Below are positions 8,052-16,944 of a stretch of 64,000 nt of DNA, piece after piece (the first letter of the stretch is position 1; each line of letters opens with the position of its first letter). Source of the stretch: Salinisphaera orenii subsp. orenii MK-B5 (GTDB lineage: Bacteria > Pseudomonadota > Gammaproteobacteria > Nevskiales > Salinisphaeraceae). The notes below the pieces were generated by a model, which was given only the letters and a program-made list of their open reading frames with translations, searched no databases and was not told the DNA's origin. The stretch covers positions 310,001 to 374,000 of the forward strand of contig NZ_AYKH01000001.1 of the NCBI RefSeq assembly GCF_003788635.1, written 5' to 3'. The translations under genes and the position numbers were made by a program.

Positions 8052-10148
8052 CTAGCAGTTCTCCCGAGGCACGAACGGTGTTGCCGGGCCCACGCTCGTC
8101 ACCGTCAGCCGGTGCATCGCACGCGTGCAGGCGACATAGAGCAGCTTCCGGTCCATGGCGGTGTGATAAGTACGTTCGTCGGCGCCGGGGACGATGACCT
8201 CGTCGAACTCCAGTCCCTTGGCCATGTGCGCGGTGCAGATCACGATGCCGAGGCCGAAGGACTGGGTCTCTTCGGTGAGCAGCTGGGCGGTGATCTCCGC
8301 AGCCGCCAGCGTATCGAACACGCGGCGCGCCTGCTTCTGCGTCTTGCACACGATACCCAGGGTGTTGCGGGCCGAGGCCTTGAACGCGCGTGCCATGGCC
8401 ACCAGCCCGGCACGCTCGTCGGCCGCTCGTCGATGCTCGATCACGCGCGGCGCTTCGCCGTGGCGCTCGATCGCTTCGAGATCGGGATTCGGCGAAATCG
8501 CCTGGGCGAATCGGGTGATCTCGTAGCTGGAGCGATAGCTCTTGTTGAGCGTCACGACGACCGCCTGCCTGAACGCCTGCTTGATCTCGTCGGCCTTCGA
8601 TGCGCTGTAGGGGTTGATCGACTGACTGACATCGCCGAGCACGGTCTTCTTGCAGTTGAACAGTTTCTCCAGAACGGCGTACTGCACCGGCGTGTAATCC
8701 TGCATCTCGTCGACCAGCAGGTGCTTGACACGCCGGTACGGCGAACGCACCGACTCCAGCTTGAGCTTGAGATAGATCAGCGGGAAGACGTCGGCGTACT
8801 CGAGCCGGCCGCGGCTGGCCGTGCGGAACAGCTCCGGCTCGCCCAGCCAGTCGTAGAACTGGCGGTACGTCTTGCGCAGGCTGGTCTCGTTGAGCATGCC
8901 CTTGACCGCGGTGCGCAGCGCGCGCCGGTCCTCCACGGTGAGATCGTAGTTGTACTGGATGCCGATCTTCTGCTCGGCCTCGCGCACCACCTGTCGGATG
9001 CGCTCGCGGCTGCCCATCGCCCGATGCTTGTGGAAGATCTCGTCCAGCAGCCAGGCCGGCACCAGCCGCCGCGCGATCCATACATCCTCGGCGACGAAAC
9101 GGTTGCGCTCGACGTGGGCGGCATAGCGATCCAGCTGCTTGAGGAACGCCGGGGACGCCTTGCGCTCGATGCGCTCGCGCATGGCGTCGTCGTTGCGCTC
9201 CAGCAGCGCGCCCGTCTGCTCGAAGAACGACTGGAAGCGATACGCGCCTTCCAGCAATGCCTCGGCCAGATCCTCCATGCGGATCTCGTTGACCGATTCC
9301 TCGCCGAGTTCGGGCAGCACGTTGGCGATGTAGTCCGCGAACACCCGGTTGGGCGAGATGATCAGAATGTCCTCGGAGGACAGCGTGTCCTTGAAGCGAT
9401 ACAGCAGGAAGGCGATGCGGTGCAGCGCGATCGACGTCTTGCCGGACCCGGCCACGCCCTGAATGATCAGTACCGGCGCCTGCTCGTCGCGGATGATGGC
9501 GTTCTGGTCGCGCTGAATGGTCGCGACGATGTTCTTCATGCCCTCGTCGGACGTCCGCCCCAGCTCGTCCTGCAGGACCTCGTCGACCACGTTCACGGCG
9601 CTGTCGATCATCAGTTCGATGCGCCCCTGCTTGATGCGGAACTGGCGCTTGAGCCGTATATCGCCCGCGATCGTGCCCTGCGGCGCCTCGTAGCGGGCCG
9701 GACCCGTTTCATAGTCGTAGAACAGCGTCGCGATCGGCGCCCGCCAGTCATAGACGCGCGTGCGCCGCGTGTGCTCGTCGTGGAAATGATGGATGCCGAC
9801 GTACACCGGCTCGGCCGTCTCGGACCCGTTCACCGCGAAGTCGAAGCGTCCGAAATACGGCGAACGACGCAGCTTTTCCAGGCGCTTTTGATGCTCCAGC
9901 AGCTTGTCCGCCGTCATCACGGCCTGGTCGATGGACTCGCGCGAATTGACCTTCTCCACGTGATCCATTTCGGCGCGGTTCTGCCACAGATACGTCTTCT
10001 GCTCCTGAACGTCGCGGGCATAACGCTGGAGGCGGTCCTCGGCGTTGCGCAGCGCGCGCTGCAGGCAGGATTCGATATCGGCGAGGTGCGCCTCTTCTTC
10101 GGCGCGCGGGTCGTCGTCGCGGGTGTTGCGGGCGGTCATCGAAGGCAT
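8052..10148 (-). CDS. HelD-like superfamily I helicase (RNA polymerase recycling type)
   Basis: This 698-residue UvrD-like helicase is of the HelD type. HelD proteins bind RNA polymerase and strip it from stalled or non-productive DNA complexes. The N-terminal about 110 residues are charged and helical, consistent with the HelD coiled-coil arm (EEEAHLADIESCLQRAL onward). They are followed by VYDWRAPIATLFYDYE, a hallmark of the family. Walker A is GVAGSGKTS near residue 230. The C-terminal helicase motifs are HMAKGLEFDEVIVP and KLLYVACTRAMHRL. I chose ATG 10148 (MPSMTARN); ATG 10140 is an equally good alternative, and neither has a strong ribosome site. HelD is best studied in Gram-positive bacteria. 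Confidence 0.85.
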   Translation of the reverse strand: MPSMTARNTRDDDPRAEEEAHLADIESCLQRALRNAEDRLQRYARDVQEQKTYLWQNRAEMDHVEKVNSRESIDQAVMTADKLLEHQKRLEKLRRSPYFGRFDFAVNGSETAEPVYVGIHHFHDEHTRRTRVYDWRAPIATLFYDYETGPARYEAPQGTIAGDIRLKRQFRIKQGRIELMIDSAVNVVDEVLQDELGRTSDEGMKNIVATIQRDQNAIIRDEQAPVLIIQGVAGSGKTSIALHRIAFLLYRFKDTLSSEDILIISPNRVFADYIANVLPELGEESVNEIRMEDLAEALLEGAYRFQSFFEQTGALLERNDDAMRERIERKASPAFLKQLDRYAAHVERNRFVAEDVWIARRLVPAWLLDEIFHKHRAMGSRERIRQVVREAEQKIGIQYNYDLTVEDRRALRTAVKGMLNETSLRKTYRQFYDWLGEPELFRTASRGRLEYADVFPLIYLKLKLESVRSPYRRVKHLLVDEMQDYTPVQYAVLEKLFNCKKTVLGDVSQSINPYSASKADEIKQAFRQAVVVTLNKSYRSSYEITRFAQAISPNPDLEAIERHGEAPRVIEHRRAADERAGLVAMARAFKASARNTLGIVCKTQKQARRVFDTLAAAEITAQLLTEETQSFGLGIVICTAHMAKGLEFDEVIVPGADERTYHTAMDRKLLYVACTRAMHRLTVTSVGPATPFVPRENC

Positions 10149-10478
10149 GTCAAACGGATATGGATCGTGCGCGCACGCGGCGCGCGGCGTCGATGCGCCA
10201 GGCCGTGGCCGGCGTGCATCGCCTGCGAAGACAGACGACGCCGGCGTGGACACGAAGCCGTGCGGCATCGTGCGGCCGTCGATTCGCCCCGGCACGCACG
10301 CGGCAAGCACGGTCGCCGCCCGGCGACCGCTGCAATTCGGCAGGAGCGCGACAGTCTGCCGCGCGGATCCGCCCGGGCGCAAACCGCATCGCCACCCGCC
10401 GCTGCGGCCGACCGCCCTTTGAAACACGTCCAGGGCGTTGTCATCGTCGTCGACAGATCACAATGCACGAGTTTTCGT
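10149..10478. other. Divergent intergenic region between HelD-like and macrodomain genes
   Basis: This 330-base GC-rich spacer should hold the promoters of both divergent genes. The last 60 bases before the macrodomain gene are more AT-rich. No convincing promoter hexamers, repeats or RNA structure were found. Confidence 0.45.
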
Positions 10479-11015
10479 ATGACCCAGCAGACCCTCAACG
10501 GCGTCGTCGTCGAATGCATCACCGGGGACATCGCCCGCCAGGCGGACATGCAGTGCGTGGTCAACGCCGCCAACGCCGAACTGCGCATCGGCGGCGGCGT
10601 GGCCGGCGCCCTGCATCGCGCCGCCGGGCCGGGCCTGGAGGCCGAATGCGAGCCGTTGGCGCCGATCGCGCCGGGCGAGGCCGTGATCACCGGCGCACAC
10701 GCGCTGCCCAACGACCATGTGATCCATTGCCTCGGGCCGGTCTACGGCATCGACGAGCCATCCGACGCCCTGCTGGCTGCCTGTCACCGGCGCGCGCTGG
10801 AACTCGCCGAGCAGCACCGCATCGCCCGCATCGCCCTGCCCGCCATCTCAACCGGCGCGTTCGGCTATCCGCTCGAGGCGGCCGCGGACGAGGCGCTGCG
10901 CACGACCGCCGAATCCACCCGCGCCCTCGATGCGGTCGAACACATCCGTTTCGTGCTCTTCGGCGCGCGGGAACAGGCGGTCTACGCGCGAAGCCTGGCC
11001 CGTTACGCGGCCTGA
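10479..11015 (+). CDS. Macrodomain protein (O-acetyl-ADP-ribose deacetylase / YmdB-like)
   Basis: This 178-residue single-macrodomain protein binds ADP-ribose and in relatives removes acetyl or ADP-ribosyl groups. It shows the classic sites: ITGDIARQADMQCVVNAANA (adenine and ribose contacts with catalytic-loop Asn), GGGVAGALHRAAG (glycine-rich loop) and LPAISTGAFGYPLEAAA (diphosphate loop). The start at ATG 10479 fits MacroD/YmdB proteins. It stands alone, divergent from the HelD-like gene, so no partner is suggested by context. Confidence 0.93.
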   Translation: MTQQTLNGVVVECITGDIARQADMQCVVNAANAELRIGGGVAGALHRAAGPGLEAECEPLAPIAPGEAVITGAHALPNDHVIHCLGPVYGIDEPSDALLAACHRRALELAEQHRIARIALPAISTGAFGYPLEAAADEALRTTAESTRALDAVEHIRFVLFGAREQAVYARSLARYAA

Positions 11016-11210
11016 CCGGCATCGCTGCCGCAGGGCCGCCGTGCGGACTACCGTCCCGGCTTGACCGAACGGCTATCCTGTAGCGTACGAACAGCCGGCG
11101 GGCCCCTCGTGGTGGCGGTCCGCGCCCCTCGGCTACCGTCTCAATCCGATGCCCCGCGCCCCGCGTTCAGCCGTGCGACGGATGGATCGCCGGGCCACAG
11201 CGAACACGCC

Positions 11211-12431
11211 ATGGACGATGCACCTCACCCGACGGCCCTAGCGTCCATGCGCCGTGTGATCGTCTTCGGCTTTCTCGCCACCTTCGTGTCGAGTTTCGGC
11301 CAGACCTTCTTCCTCGGCCTGTTCAGCCCGCAGTTCCAGGCGGCCGCCGGCATCGGCAGCACCCGCGTCAGCCTGCTCTACGGGGTCGCCACGCTGGCCA
11401 GCGGCAGCCTGCTGTTCTGGCTCGGCGGCGCCATGGACCGGCTGCCGCTGCGCCGGGCGATCGTCATCACGCTGCTCCTGTTCGTCACCGGCAGTCTCCT
11501 CGCGGCCGGCGTGCAGGGCAGCCTCGTTCTGCTGGCCGCATTCTTTCTGCTGCGGATCGGTGGCCAAGGCCTGCTCACCCAGCTCGCCGTGGTCTCGGCC
11601 GCCCGCAACGGCGGGCGCCGACGCGGTGCCGTGATCGCCTGGGCGTCCATGGGGGTCATCCTCGGCGAGGCGATCCTGCCCGCCGGCGTGATCGCGGCCC
11701 TGGATAGCATCGACTGGCGGGCGCTCTGGCTGGGTATCGCGACCGTGCTGGTCGTCCTGGTCGGGCCCGCGCTCTGGTGGCTGCAGCACGGCATCCACTG
11801 GCAGGAGCGGGCGCCGACCGCCGACCCGTCGTCGGCGCCGGCCCTACGACGTCGTACACTACTGCGAACGCCGGCATTCTGGGCCGGCGCGGCGATCCTG
11901 CTCCTGCCGCCCTTCATGGCCACGGGCTTTCTGTTCGAACAGAGCAGCATCGCCGCGCTCAAGGACTGGCCGGCCGGAGCCATCGGCGCCGCGTTCACGG
12001 TCTTCGCCGTCCTGCGTGCGCTGGGCACCTGGATCTACGGCCGAGCGACCGACCGATTCGGCGCCGCCCGCATGGCCCGTCTGCACCTGATCCCCATGGC
12101 GCTCTCGTTCGCGTCACTCGCGCTGCCGCTCGGCCCCGGTTCGATCTGGATCGCCTTCGCCGGCATCGGCTTCACCAACGGCGCCAATTCGGTGCTCGGC
12201 GGCGCGCTCTGGGCGGACCTGTTCGGCACCGCGGCCGTCGGCACCGTACGCGGGGTCTTCACCGCGGCGATGGTGATCGCGAGCGCGCTCGCACCGATCA
12301 CCGTCGCCGGCGTGCTCTCGCTCGGGCTGGGCGCGGGCGGCCTCGGCCTGCTGTTCGCCGCCTGCGCGCTGGCGGTCCCCCTGCTGGCCGCCCCCTGGCT
12401 GGACCCGCGCAAAGACCCTGCGACGCGATAG
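11211..12431 (+). CDS. MFS transporter (OFA/monocarboxylate-like)
   Basis: This 406-residue major facilitator has about 12 predicted helices. Helix 1 (VIVFGFLATFVSSFGQTFFL) is followed by a periplasmic loop with FSPQFQAAAGI and by the loop 2-3 region WLGGAMDRLPLRR. The helix-1 FGQTFFLGLF pattern and the overall layout resemble oxalate/formate or monocarboxylate-type MFS carriers. ATG 11211 is used; ATG 11247 (MRRVIVFG) is an alternative and neither has a clear ribosome site. It is monocistronic and convergent with the symporter gene that follows, so its substrate is unknown. Confidence 0.85.
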   Translation: MDDAPHPTALASMRRVIVFGFLATFVSSFGQTFFLGLFSPQFQAAAGIGSTRVSLLYGVATLASGSLLFWLGGAMDRLPLRRAIVITLLLFVTGSLLAAGVQGSLVLLAAFFLLRIGGQGLLTQLAVVSAARNGGRRRGAVIAWASMGVILGEAILPAGVIAALDSIDWRALWLGIATVLVVLVGPALWWLQHGIHWQERAPTADPSSAPALRRRTLLRTPAFWAGAAILLLPPFMATGFLFEQSSIAALKDWPAGAIGAAFTVFAVLRALGTWIYGRATDRFGAARMARLHLIPMALSFASLALPLGPGSIWIAFAGIGFTNGANSVLGGALWADLFGTAAVGTVRGVFTAAMVIASALAPITVAGVLSLGLGAGGLGLLFAACALAVPLLAAPWLDPRKDPATR

Positions 12432-12563
12432 CCGGCCGTCGCTCGCCGGGCATACCGGCCATGCCGGACTCGCCCGGCCGCGACGGTCACCCCGCCAGGC
12501 CGGCATGGCCTGCCGACGCCGGGCCCCGCCGACACCGCTACGGGGACGCCGCCAACGTCCGAA

Positions 12564-14027
12564 TCACGCCCGGCGATACTCCTCCGCCAGAGCGTCGTCG
12601 ACGGGCGACGTGAACCGACTCACGAGCACGAACACCGCGATGTTGCAAAGCAGGCCGATGAAGCCGGCGTTCATGTCCCAGGGCGTGGCGTCGGCCACGA
12701 TCTGGTAGTAGTAGTTCACGCCGATGCCCACGACCAGCCCGCTGATCGCGCCGGCGGCCGTGCCGCGCTTCCAGATCAGCGCGCCGTAGACCGCGGGCAC
12801 GAACTGGGCGATCGAGCCGTAGGCGCCAACCAGCAGCGCGATGATCCCGGCGGCGCCGAAGATGGACAGCCAGTAGGCCGCCGCGCCGATGCCCACCACC
12901 GCCAGACGCATGATCCAGATCTGGGCGCGCTCGGACAGCCCGGGCATCAGCGCCCCGCAGATATCGCGGCCGAACGAGACCGAGCCGCCGTGGGTTATTG
13001 CATCGGAGGAAGACATTGCGGCTGCCAACGAGCCGGCGCCGATCAGGCCGTAGAGCCAACCGCTCGCGCCGAGCTCGTTGGTGATCAGATAGGGCAGCAG
13101 CTCGTCCGAACTGCCGAGCGCGTCCGGCGCGACCACGCCGATGCCGGCGAAACCGACGAACAGCACGGGCACCAGAAAGATACCGAACAGCGGAAACGCG
13201 AGCGTGGTCAGCTTGATGCGTTTCTCCGTCGTGGTATACGACTTGGTGAACAGATGCGGCCACATGAGAAAACCGAGCGCCGAGACCGCGATGACGGTGA
13301 AGAACGCCATCGACGACATCGGCGAACCGTCGCGGCCGATGGTCAGGAAATCGGGCCGCTCGCTCGCGATCGCGCTGAACATGTCCGAGGGTCCGCCGTG
13401 CAGCGTGTACACGAGATAGAAACCGACCGCCCACGCCACGATCAGCATCAGCGCGCCCTGCAGCACGTCGCTCCAGGCCGCGCCGCGCACGCCCGAACTG
13501 GCGACGTAGACGACCACGATGCCGTAGGCCAGCAGCGCGCCGAACCAGTACGGGATCGCGCCTTCGGTGAGGATGCTGAAGATGAAGGCCATGCCCTTGA
13601 TCTGGAGCGTGAGGTACTGGATGAAGGCGAGCACCGAGATCACGCCGATCAGTACCGTGAGCGCCCGCGAACGATAGCGATCGCCCACGAACTCGCCGAG
13701 GGTGACGAAGTTCTTGCGCGCACCGATACGCCCGACCTTGGGCCCCAGCACGTACCAGGGCAGGATGCCGAGCGCGAGATAGGCCGGCACGAAATAGGCC
13801 GCCGCGCCCTCGGAGAACGCCATGCCGGGCCCGCCGAGAAAGGCGAAGGCGCTGAACACCGTGCCGCCCATCATGAACCAGACCACGATGAAGCCCAGAC
13901 CGCGATCGGCGACCGCGTACTCCGATACCGACCAGAACGACCGTTTGCGACCGGCGAGCAGCCCCAGCGCGAAGGCCAGCGCCAGATAGACCAGCATCGC
14001 GCCGAGCGCGAACATCCAGTTGCTCAT
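12564..14027 (-). CDS. Sodium:solute symporter (SSS family)
   Basis: This 487-residue permease has about 13 helices and the SSS signature region. Features include the N-terminal SVSEYAVADRGLGFIVVWF, then GGTVFSAFAFLGGPG, and the central SMAFFTVIAVSALGFLMWPHLFTKSYT. SSDAITHGGSVSFGRDI follows the sodium-site helix. It imports a solute with sodium. Its start overlaps the stop of the small DUF3311 gene by four bases, a pairing often seen for SSS carriers. It ends the 12-gene catabolic cluster, so it may be a second uptake route for the same substrate or for an amide-linked precursor. Confidence 0.93.
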   Translation of the reverse strand: MSNWMFALGAMLVYLALAFALGLLAGRKRSFWSVSEYAVADRGLGFIVVWFMMGGTVFSAFAFLGGPGMAFSEGAAAYFVPAYLALGILPWYVLGPKVGRIGARKNFVTLGEFVGDRYRSRALTVLIGVISVLAFIQYLTLQIKGMAFIFSILTEGAIPYWFGALLAYGIVVVYVASSGVRGAAWSDVLQGALMLIVAWAVGFYLVYTLHGGPSDMFSAIASERPDFLTIGRDGSPMSSMAFFTVIAVSALGFLMWPHLFTKSYTTTEKRIKLTTLAFPLFGIFLVPVLFVGFAGIGVVAPDALGSSDELLPYLITNELGASGWLYGLIGAGSLAAAMSSSDAITHGGSVSFGRDICGALMPGLSERAQIWIMRLAVVGIGAAAYWLSIFGAAGIIALLVGAYGSIAQFVPAVYGALIWKRGTAAGAISGLVVGIGVNYYYQIVADATPWDMNAGFIGLLCNIAVFVLVSRFTSPVDDALAEEYRRA

Positions 14028-14251
14028 GAATCACCCCCGCGCCCGTGTTCGAACAGATAGAAGCCCAGCACGGCGAGAAAGGCGCCCGCCTCGACCAGCA
14101 CGATCCAGAACAGGTTGAACGGCAGGCCGAGCACCAGCGGCTCGACCCGGTCGGCGAAGGTGAACACCGGCACCGTCATCAGCGTCAGCGCCGCGATCAG
14201 GAAAACGATATAGGCGCGGGTGGCGTTCCGGCGCCCGTGGGATGGTTTCAT
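14024..14251 (-). CDS. DUF3311-type small membrane protein, partner of the symporter
   Basis: This 75-residue protein has two hydrophobic helices (IVFLIAALTLMTVPVFTFAD and FNLFWIVLVEAGAFLAVLGF) joined by a short loop containing PLVLGLPFNLFW. That is the usual DUF3311 pattern. DUF3311 proteins are typically encoded immediately upstream of an SSS symporter, as here with an ATGA overlap. They are thought to be an accessory subunit. Start ATG 14251 (MKPSHGRRN). Confidence 0.8.
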   Translation of the reverse strand: MKPSHGRRNATRAYIVFLIAALTLMTVPVFTFADRVEPLVLGLPFNLFWIVLVEAGAFLAVLGFYLFEHGRGGDS

Positions 14252-14279
14252 CTCGACCCCCGGTGGTGGCTGGATGCGT

Positions 14280-15476
14280 TCAGGCGGACTCGGCCAGCGC
14301 CCGGCGCGCCAGCTGCACGAACAGCGTGATACCCGGCGCCATGATCCGGTCGTTGAAGTCGTAGGCCGGATGGTGCAGTCCGTGGGTGTGCTCGGCGTCG
14401 CCCGAGCCCACGTGGATATAGGCGCCCGGGCAGACGTCCAGCATGTAGGAGAAATCCTCACCGCCCATGCACGGCGGATAATCCGGTGCCAGCGCGGCCT
14501 CGCCGAAACCGGATTCGATCACGGCGCGGGCGGTCGCGGTCGGGCCCGGGTGGTTGTAGGTGATGCTGAACTTGTCCTCGATCGACAGATCGATGCGGGC
14601 GCCGTGGATGGTTTCGAGACCGTGGCACAGGGCGCGCAGGCGCTCGCGCAGCGTATTGCGGGTGGTCTCGTCGAGCGCCCGCAGCGTACCGGAGAGCCGC
14701 GCGGTGTCCGGGATCACGGCGAAACCGGCGAGGTCTCCGGCCTGGACCGAGCACAGGCTCAGCACCGCGGGCGCCAGCGGGTCGATATCGCGGCCCACGA
14801 TCGCGTGTGCCTGGGTGATCAGCTCGCCGGCGATGCGTACCGGATCGATACAGCCGTGCGGATTCAGCCCACCGTGGCCGCCCCGGCCGTGGATGGCGAT
14901 ATCCACGCGGTCGCCCCCGGCCATGATCGGGCCTTCGATGAGACCGAACTGCCCGACGGGCAACGCCGGCCAGTTGTGCAGCGCATACACCGCATCCATC
15001 GGGAAACGCTCGAACAGCCCGTCCGCGATCATCGCGCGCGCACCGCCCACGCCCTCCTCCGCCGGCTGGAAGATGAAGTACACGGTCCCGGCGAAATCGC
15101 GGTTCGCCGCGAAGTGCTCGACCGCGCCGAGGAGCATGCTCGTGTGGCCGTCGTGCCCGCAGGCGTGCATGCGACCGGCCACCTCGGAAGCGTGGGCGAC
15201 GCCGCTGGTCTCATGGATGGGCAGCGCATCCATGTCGGCGCGCAGGCCGATCCGGCGGCCCTCGCCCCGATCGCCGCATATCCAGGCGACGATGCCGGTG
15301 ACCCCGATGCCGCACTCGCACGCCACGCCCAGCTGCTGCAGATGACGAAACACCCGATCGGCGGTCGCCCGCTCCTCGAACCCGAGTTCGGGGTTCCGGT
15401 GCAGCGCATGGCGCAGATCCACAAGGTGTGTCGGCGCCTCATCGAGCATAACGATCCCGTTCGTGCCGTCGTTCAT
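14280..15476 (-). CDS. M20D-family amidohydrolase
   Basis: This 398-residue zinc amidohydrolase of the M20D group includes hippurate hydrolase and indole-acetyl-amino-acid hydrolases. It removes an acyl group from N-acyl amino acids or related amides. Metal-site motifs are clear: LRADMDALPIHE, MHACGHDGHTSMLLG, QPAEEGVGGARAM and CMGGEDFSYML. I chose ATG 15476 because AAGG lies just upstream; TTG/ATG alternatives at 15497 and 15425 exist. It lies 81 bases after the cupin gene and 28 bases before the DUF3311 gene. It could release a carboxylic or amine moiety that feeds the adjoining pathway. Confidence 0.9.
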   Translation of the reverse strand: MNDGTNGIVMLDEAPTHLVDLRHALHRNPELGFEERATADRVFRHLQQLGVACECGIGVTGIVAWICGDRGEGRRIGLRADMDALPIHETSGVAHASEVAGRMHACGHDGHTSMLLGAVEHFAANRDFAGTVYFIFQPAEEGVGGARAMIADGLFERFPMDAVYALHNWPALPVGQFGLIEGPIMAGGDRVDIAIHGRGGHGGLNPHGCIDPVRIAGELITQAHAIVGRDIDPLAPAVLSLCSVQAGDLAGFAVIPDTARLSGTLRALDETTRNTLRERLRALCHGLETIHGARIDLSIEDKFSITYNHPGPTATARAVIESGFGEAALAPDYPPCMGGEDFSYMLDVCPGAYIHVGSGDAEHTHGLHHPAYDFNDRIMAPGITLFVQLARRALAESA

Positions 15477-15557
15477 ACAAGCCTTGTCTATCGGCAAGTT
15501 AGCAAAGACCGGACGCCGATTCAGCAGCGGTGCCGCCCCGACATCGCGAGCCGGACG

Positions 15558-16097
15558 TCAGCGGACGAACTTGTCCGCCTCGGCCGGATCCATGCCCAGG
15601 CGTTCGTAATGGGCGCGCACGTTCGCCAGCTTGGTGAAGACGTCCTCGTAGCCCAGCGCCTTGCCGTAGGGGTCGACGTAGGTATAGCCACCGGTCACGT
15701 GGAAGAGCGTCACCATCTCCGCGGCCTCCTCGGGCACCACCAGCGTGTGCGTCTCACCCGGCGGCTCGAAGGCGTAGTCGTTCGCCCGGGCGACCCAGTC
15801 ATGCTCCAGATAATGCCAGGCACCGCGGAGGGTGAAGGCGTGGACCGGGCCGGTGTGGCGATGACGCGAGAGCACGCCCGCCTTGTGCACCCAGAGAATA
15901 TTGACGTAGAAGCCCTGACTCACCGACAGGACGAGCGGCTTGAACCAGACGTTCTCGTCCTGGACGACCCAGTCCGGATCGTCCGTGCCGATGGACTCGG
16001 GCAGGTCGAGCGCCCCGCCCATATAGACGTCCGGCACCATGCCCGTGGGCTGCGGCAGCTGGTAGGCCACCGCGCTGCGATCGCGATCATCCGACAT
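15558..16097 (-). CDS. Cupin protein, 2,4'-dihydroxyacetophenone dioxygenase-like
   Basis: This 179-residue protein has a single cupin barrel. The motif GVLSRHRHTGPVHAFTLRGAW carries the metal-ligand histidines, and PPGETHTLVVP provides the second cupin motif. The overall arrangement matches the family that includes 2,4'-dihydroxyacetophenone dioxygenase, an iron enzyme cleaving the side chain of an aryl ketone to 4-hydroxybenzoate and formate. GGAG lies six bases before ATG 16097. It sits in a cluster with dehydrogenases and a ThDP enzyme, which fits a ketone-cleaving role, but a binding or isomerase role cannot be excluded. Confidence 0.75.
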   Translation of the reverse strand: MSDDRDRSAVAYQLPQPTGMVPDVYMGGALDLPESIGTDDPDWVVQDENVWFKPLVLSVSQGFYVNILWVHKAGVLSRHRHTGPVHAFTLRGAWHYLEHDWVARANDYAFEPPGETHTLVVPEEAAEMVTLFHVTGGYTYVDPYGKALGYEDVFTKLANVRAHYERLGMDPAEADKFVR

Positions 16098-16136
16098 CGC
16101 TGTCTCCTATTGTGTTCTTGAACGAAGGGTTCGGTT

Positions 16137-16943
16137 TCAGGTCATGTACAGGCCGCCGGCCACGTCGATCGTCTGGCCGGTGACGAAACTCGCCTGTTCG
16201 GAGGTCAGATAGGCGGCGAGGTCCGCGACCTCCTCGGGCCGGCCGAGCCGCCCGAGCGGCGTCATTCCGATCTGTTCGTCGTTGATCGAGGCGTCCACGC
16301 CGAGCACCATCGGCGTTTCGATACGCCCCGGCGCCATGGCGTTCACCCGGATGTTGAACGGACCGAGTTCAGCCGCGACGTGACGGGTTAAACCGATGAT
16401 GGCGGCCTTGGTGGCGGCGTAGTGGCAGCCGACGATGGGCGAATAGGCGCGTCCGGCCACCGACGACATGTTGACGATGCAGCCGAAGCCGCGTTCGCGC
16501 ATGCCGGGGCTGAGCAGGCGCACCGTGTTGAACGTGCCCGTGAGGTTCACATCCAGCACCGCGCGCCACTCCTCGGGCGCCATCTCCCACGGCTTGTGTG
16601 CACGGCCGTCGTGTTTGGGCGAGATGCCCGCGTTGTTGACCACGCTGTCGAAGGCGCCGAGTATCGTTTCGGCCTCGGCCACGCGCGCGGCCAGCGCCTC
16701 GTAGTCGGATACATCGACGGCCAGCGCCGTGGCCGCGCCGCGGTCGCGTTCCTCGATCTCGGCGACGACCCGCCGCGCATTCTCGCCGGACCAGTCGGCC
16801 ACGCCCACCCGCGCGCCGCGATCGGCCAGGCCGATGGCGATGGCGCGCCCGATCCCGGCACCGGCACCCGTCACGAGAATGGAACGCCCCGCGTGGCTGC
16901 GTTCCGGCATCTTCGTTGGATCCGTCTGTCGTGTCTCGGCCAT
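16137..16943 (-). CDS. Short-chain dehydrogenase/reductase
   Basis: This 268-residue NAD(P)-dependent SDR has all classic elements: TGAGAGIGRAIA (cofactor site), NNAGISPKHD, catalytic Ser in NMSSVAGRAY, YxxxK as YAATKAA and the C-terminal SFVTGQTIDVAGGLYM. Start ATG 16943 lies two bases after the livF stop region. It probably interconverts an alcohol and ketone in the pathway fed by the LIV transporter, for example preparing a ketone for the neighbouring cupin. The exact substrate is unknown. Confidence 0.93.
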   Translation of the reverse strand: MAETRQTDPTKMPERSHAGRSILVTGAGAGIGRAIAIGLADRGARVGVADWSGENARRVVAEIEERDRGAATALAVDVSDYEALAARVAEAETILGAFDSVVNNAGISPKHDGRAHKPWEMAPEEWRAVLDVNLTGTFNTVRLLSPGMRERGFGCIVNMSSVAGRAYSPIVGCHYAATKAAIIGLTRHVAAELGPFNIRVNAMAPGRIETPMVLGVDASINDEQIGMTPLGRLGRPEEVADLAAYLTSEQASFVTGQTIDVAGGLYMT

Positions 16944-16944
16944 G

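Noticed and set aside
8112-11015. A 967-codon open frame on the plus strand across the HelD-like gene and into the macrodomain gene
   Set aside because: The part before 10479 is antisense to the HelD-like gene and its translation is low-complexity. Only the last 178 codons, from ATG 10479, look like a real protein.
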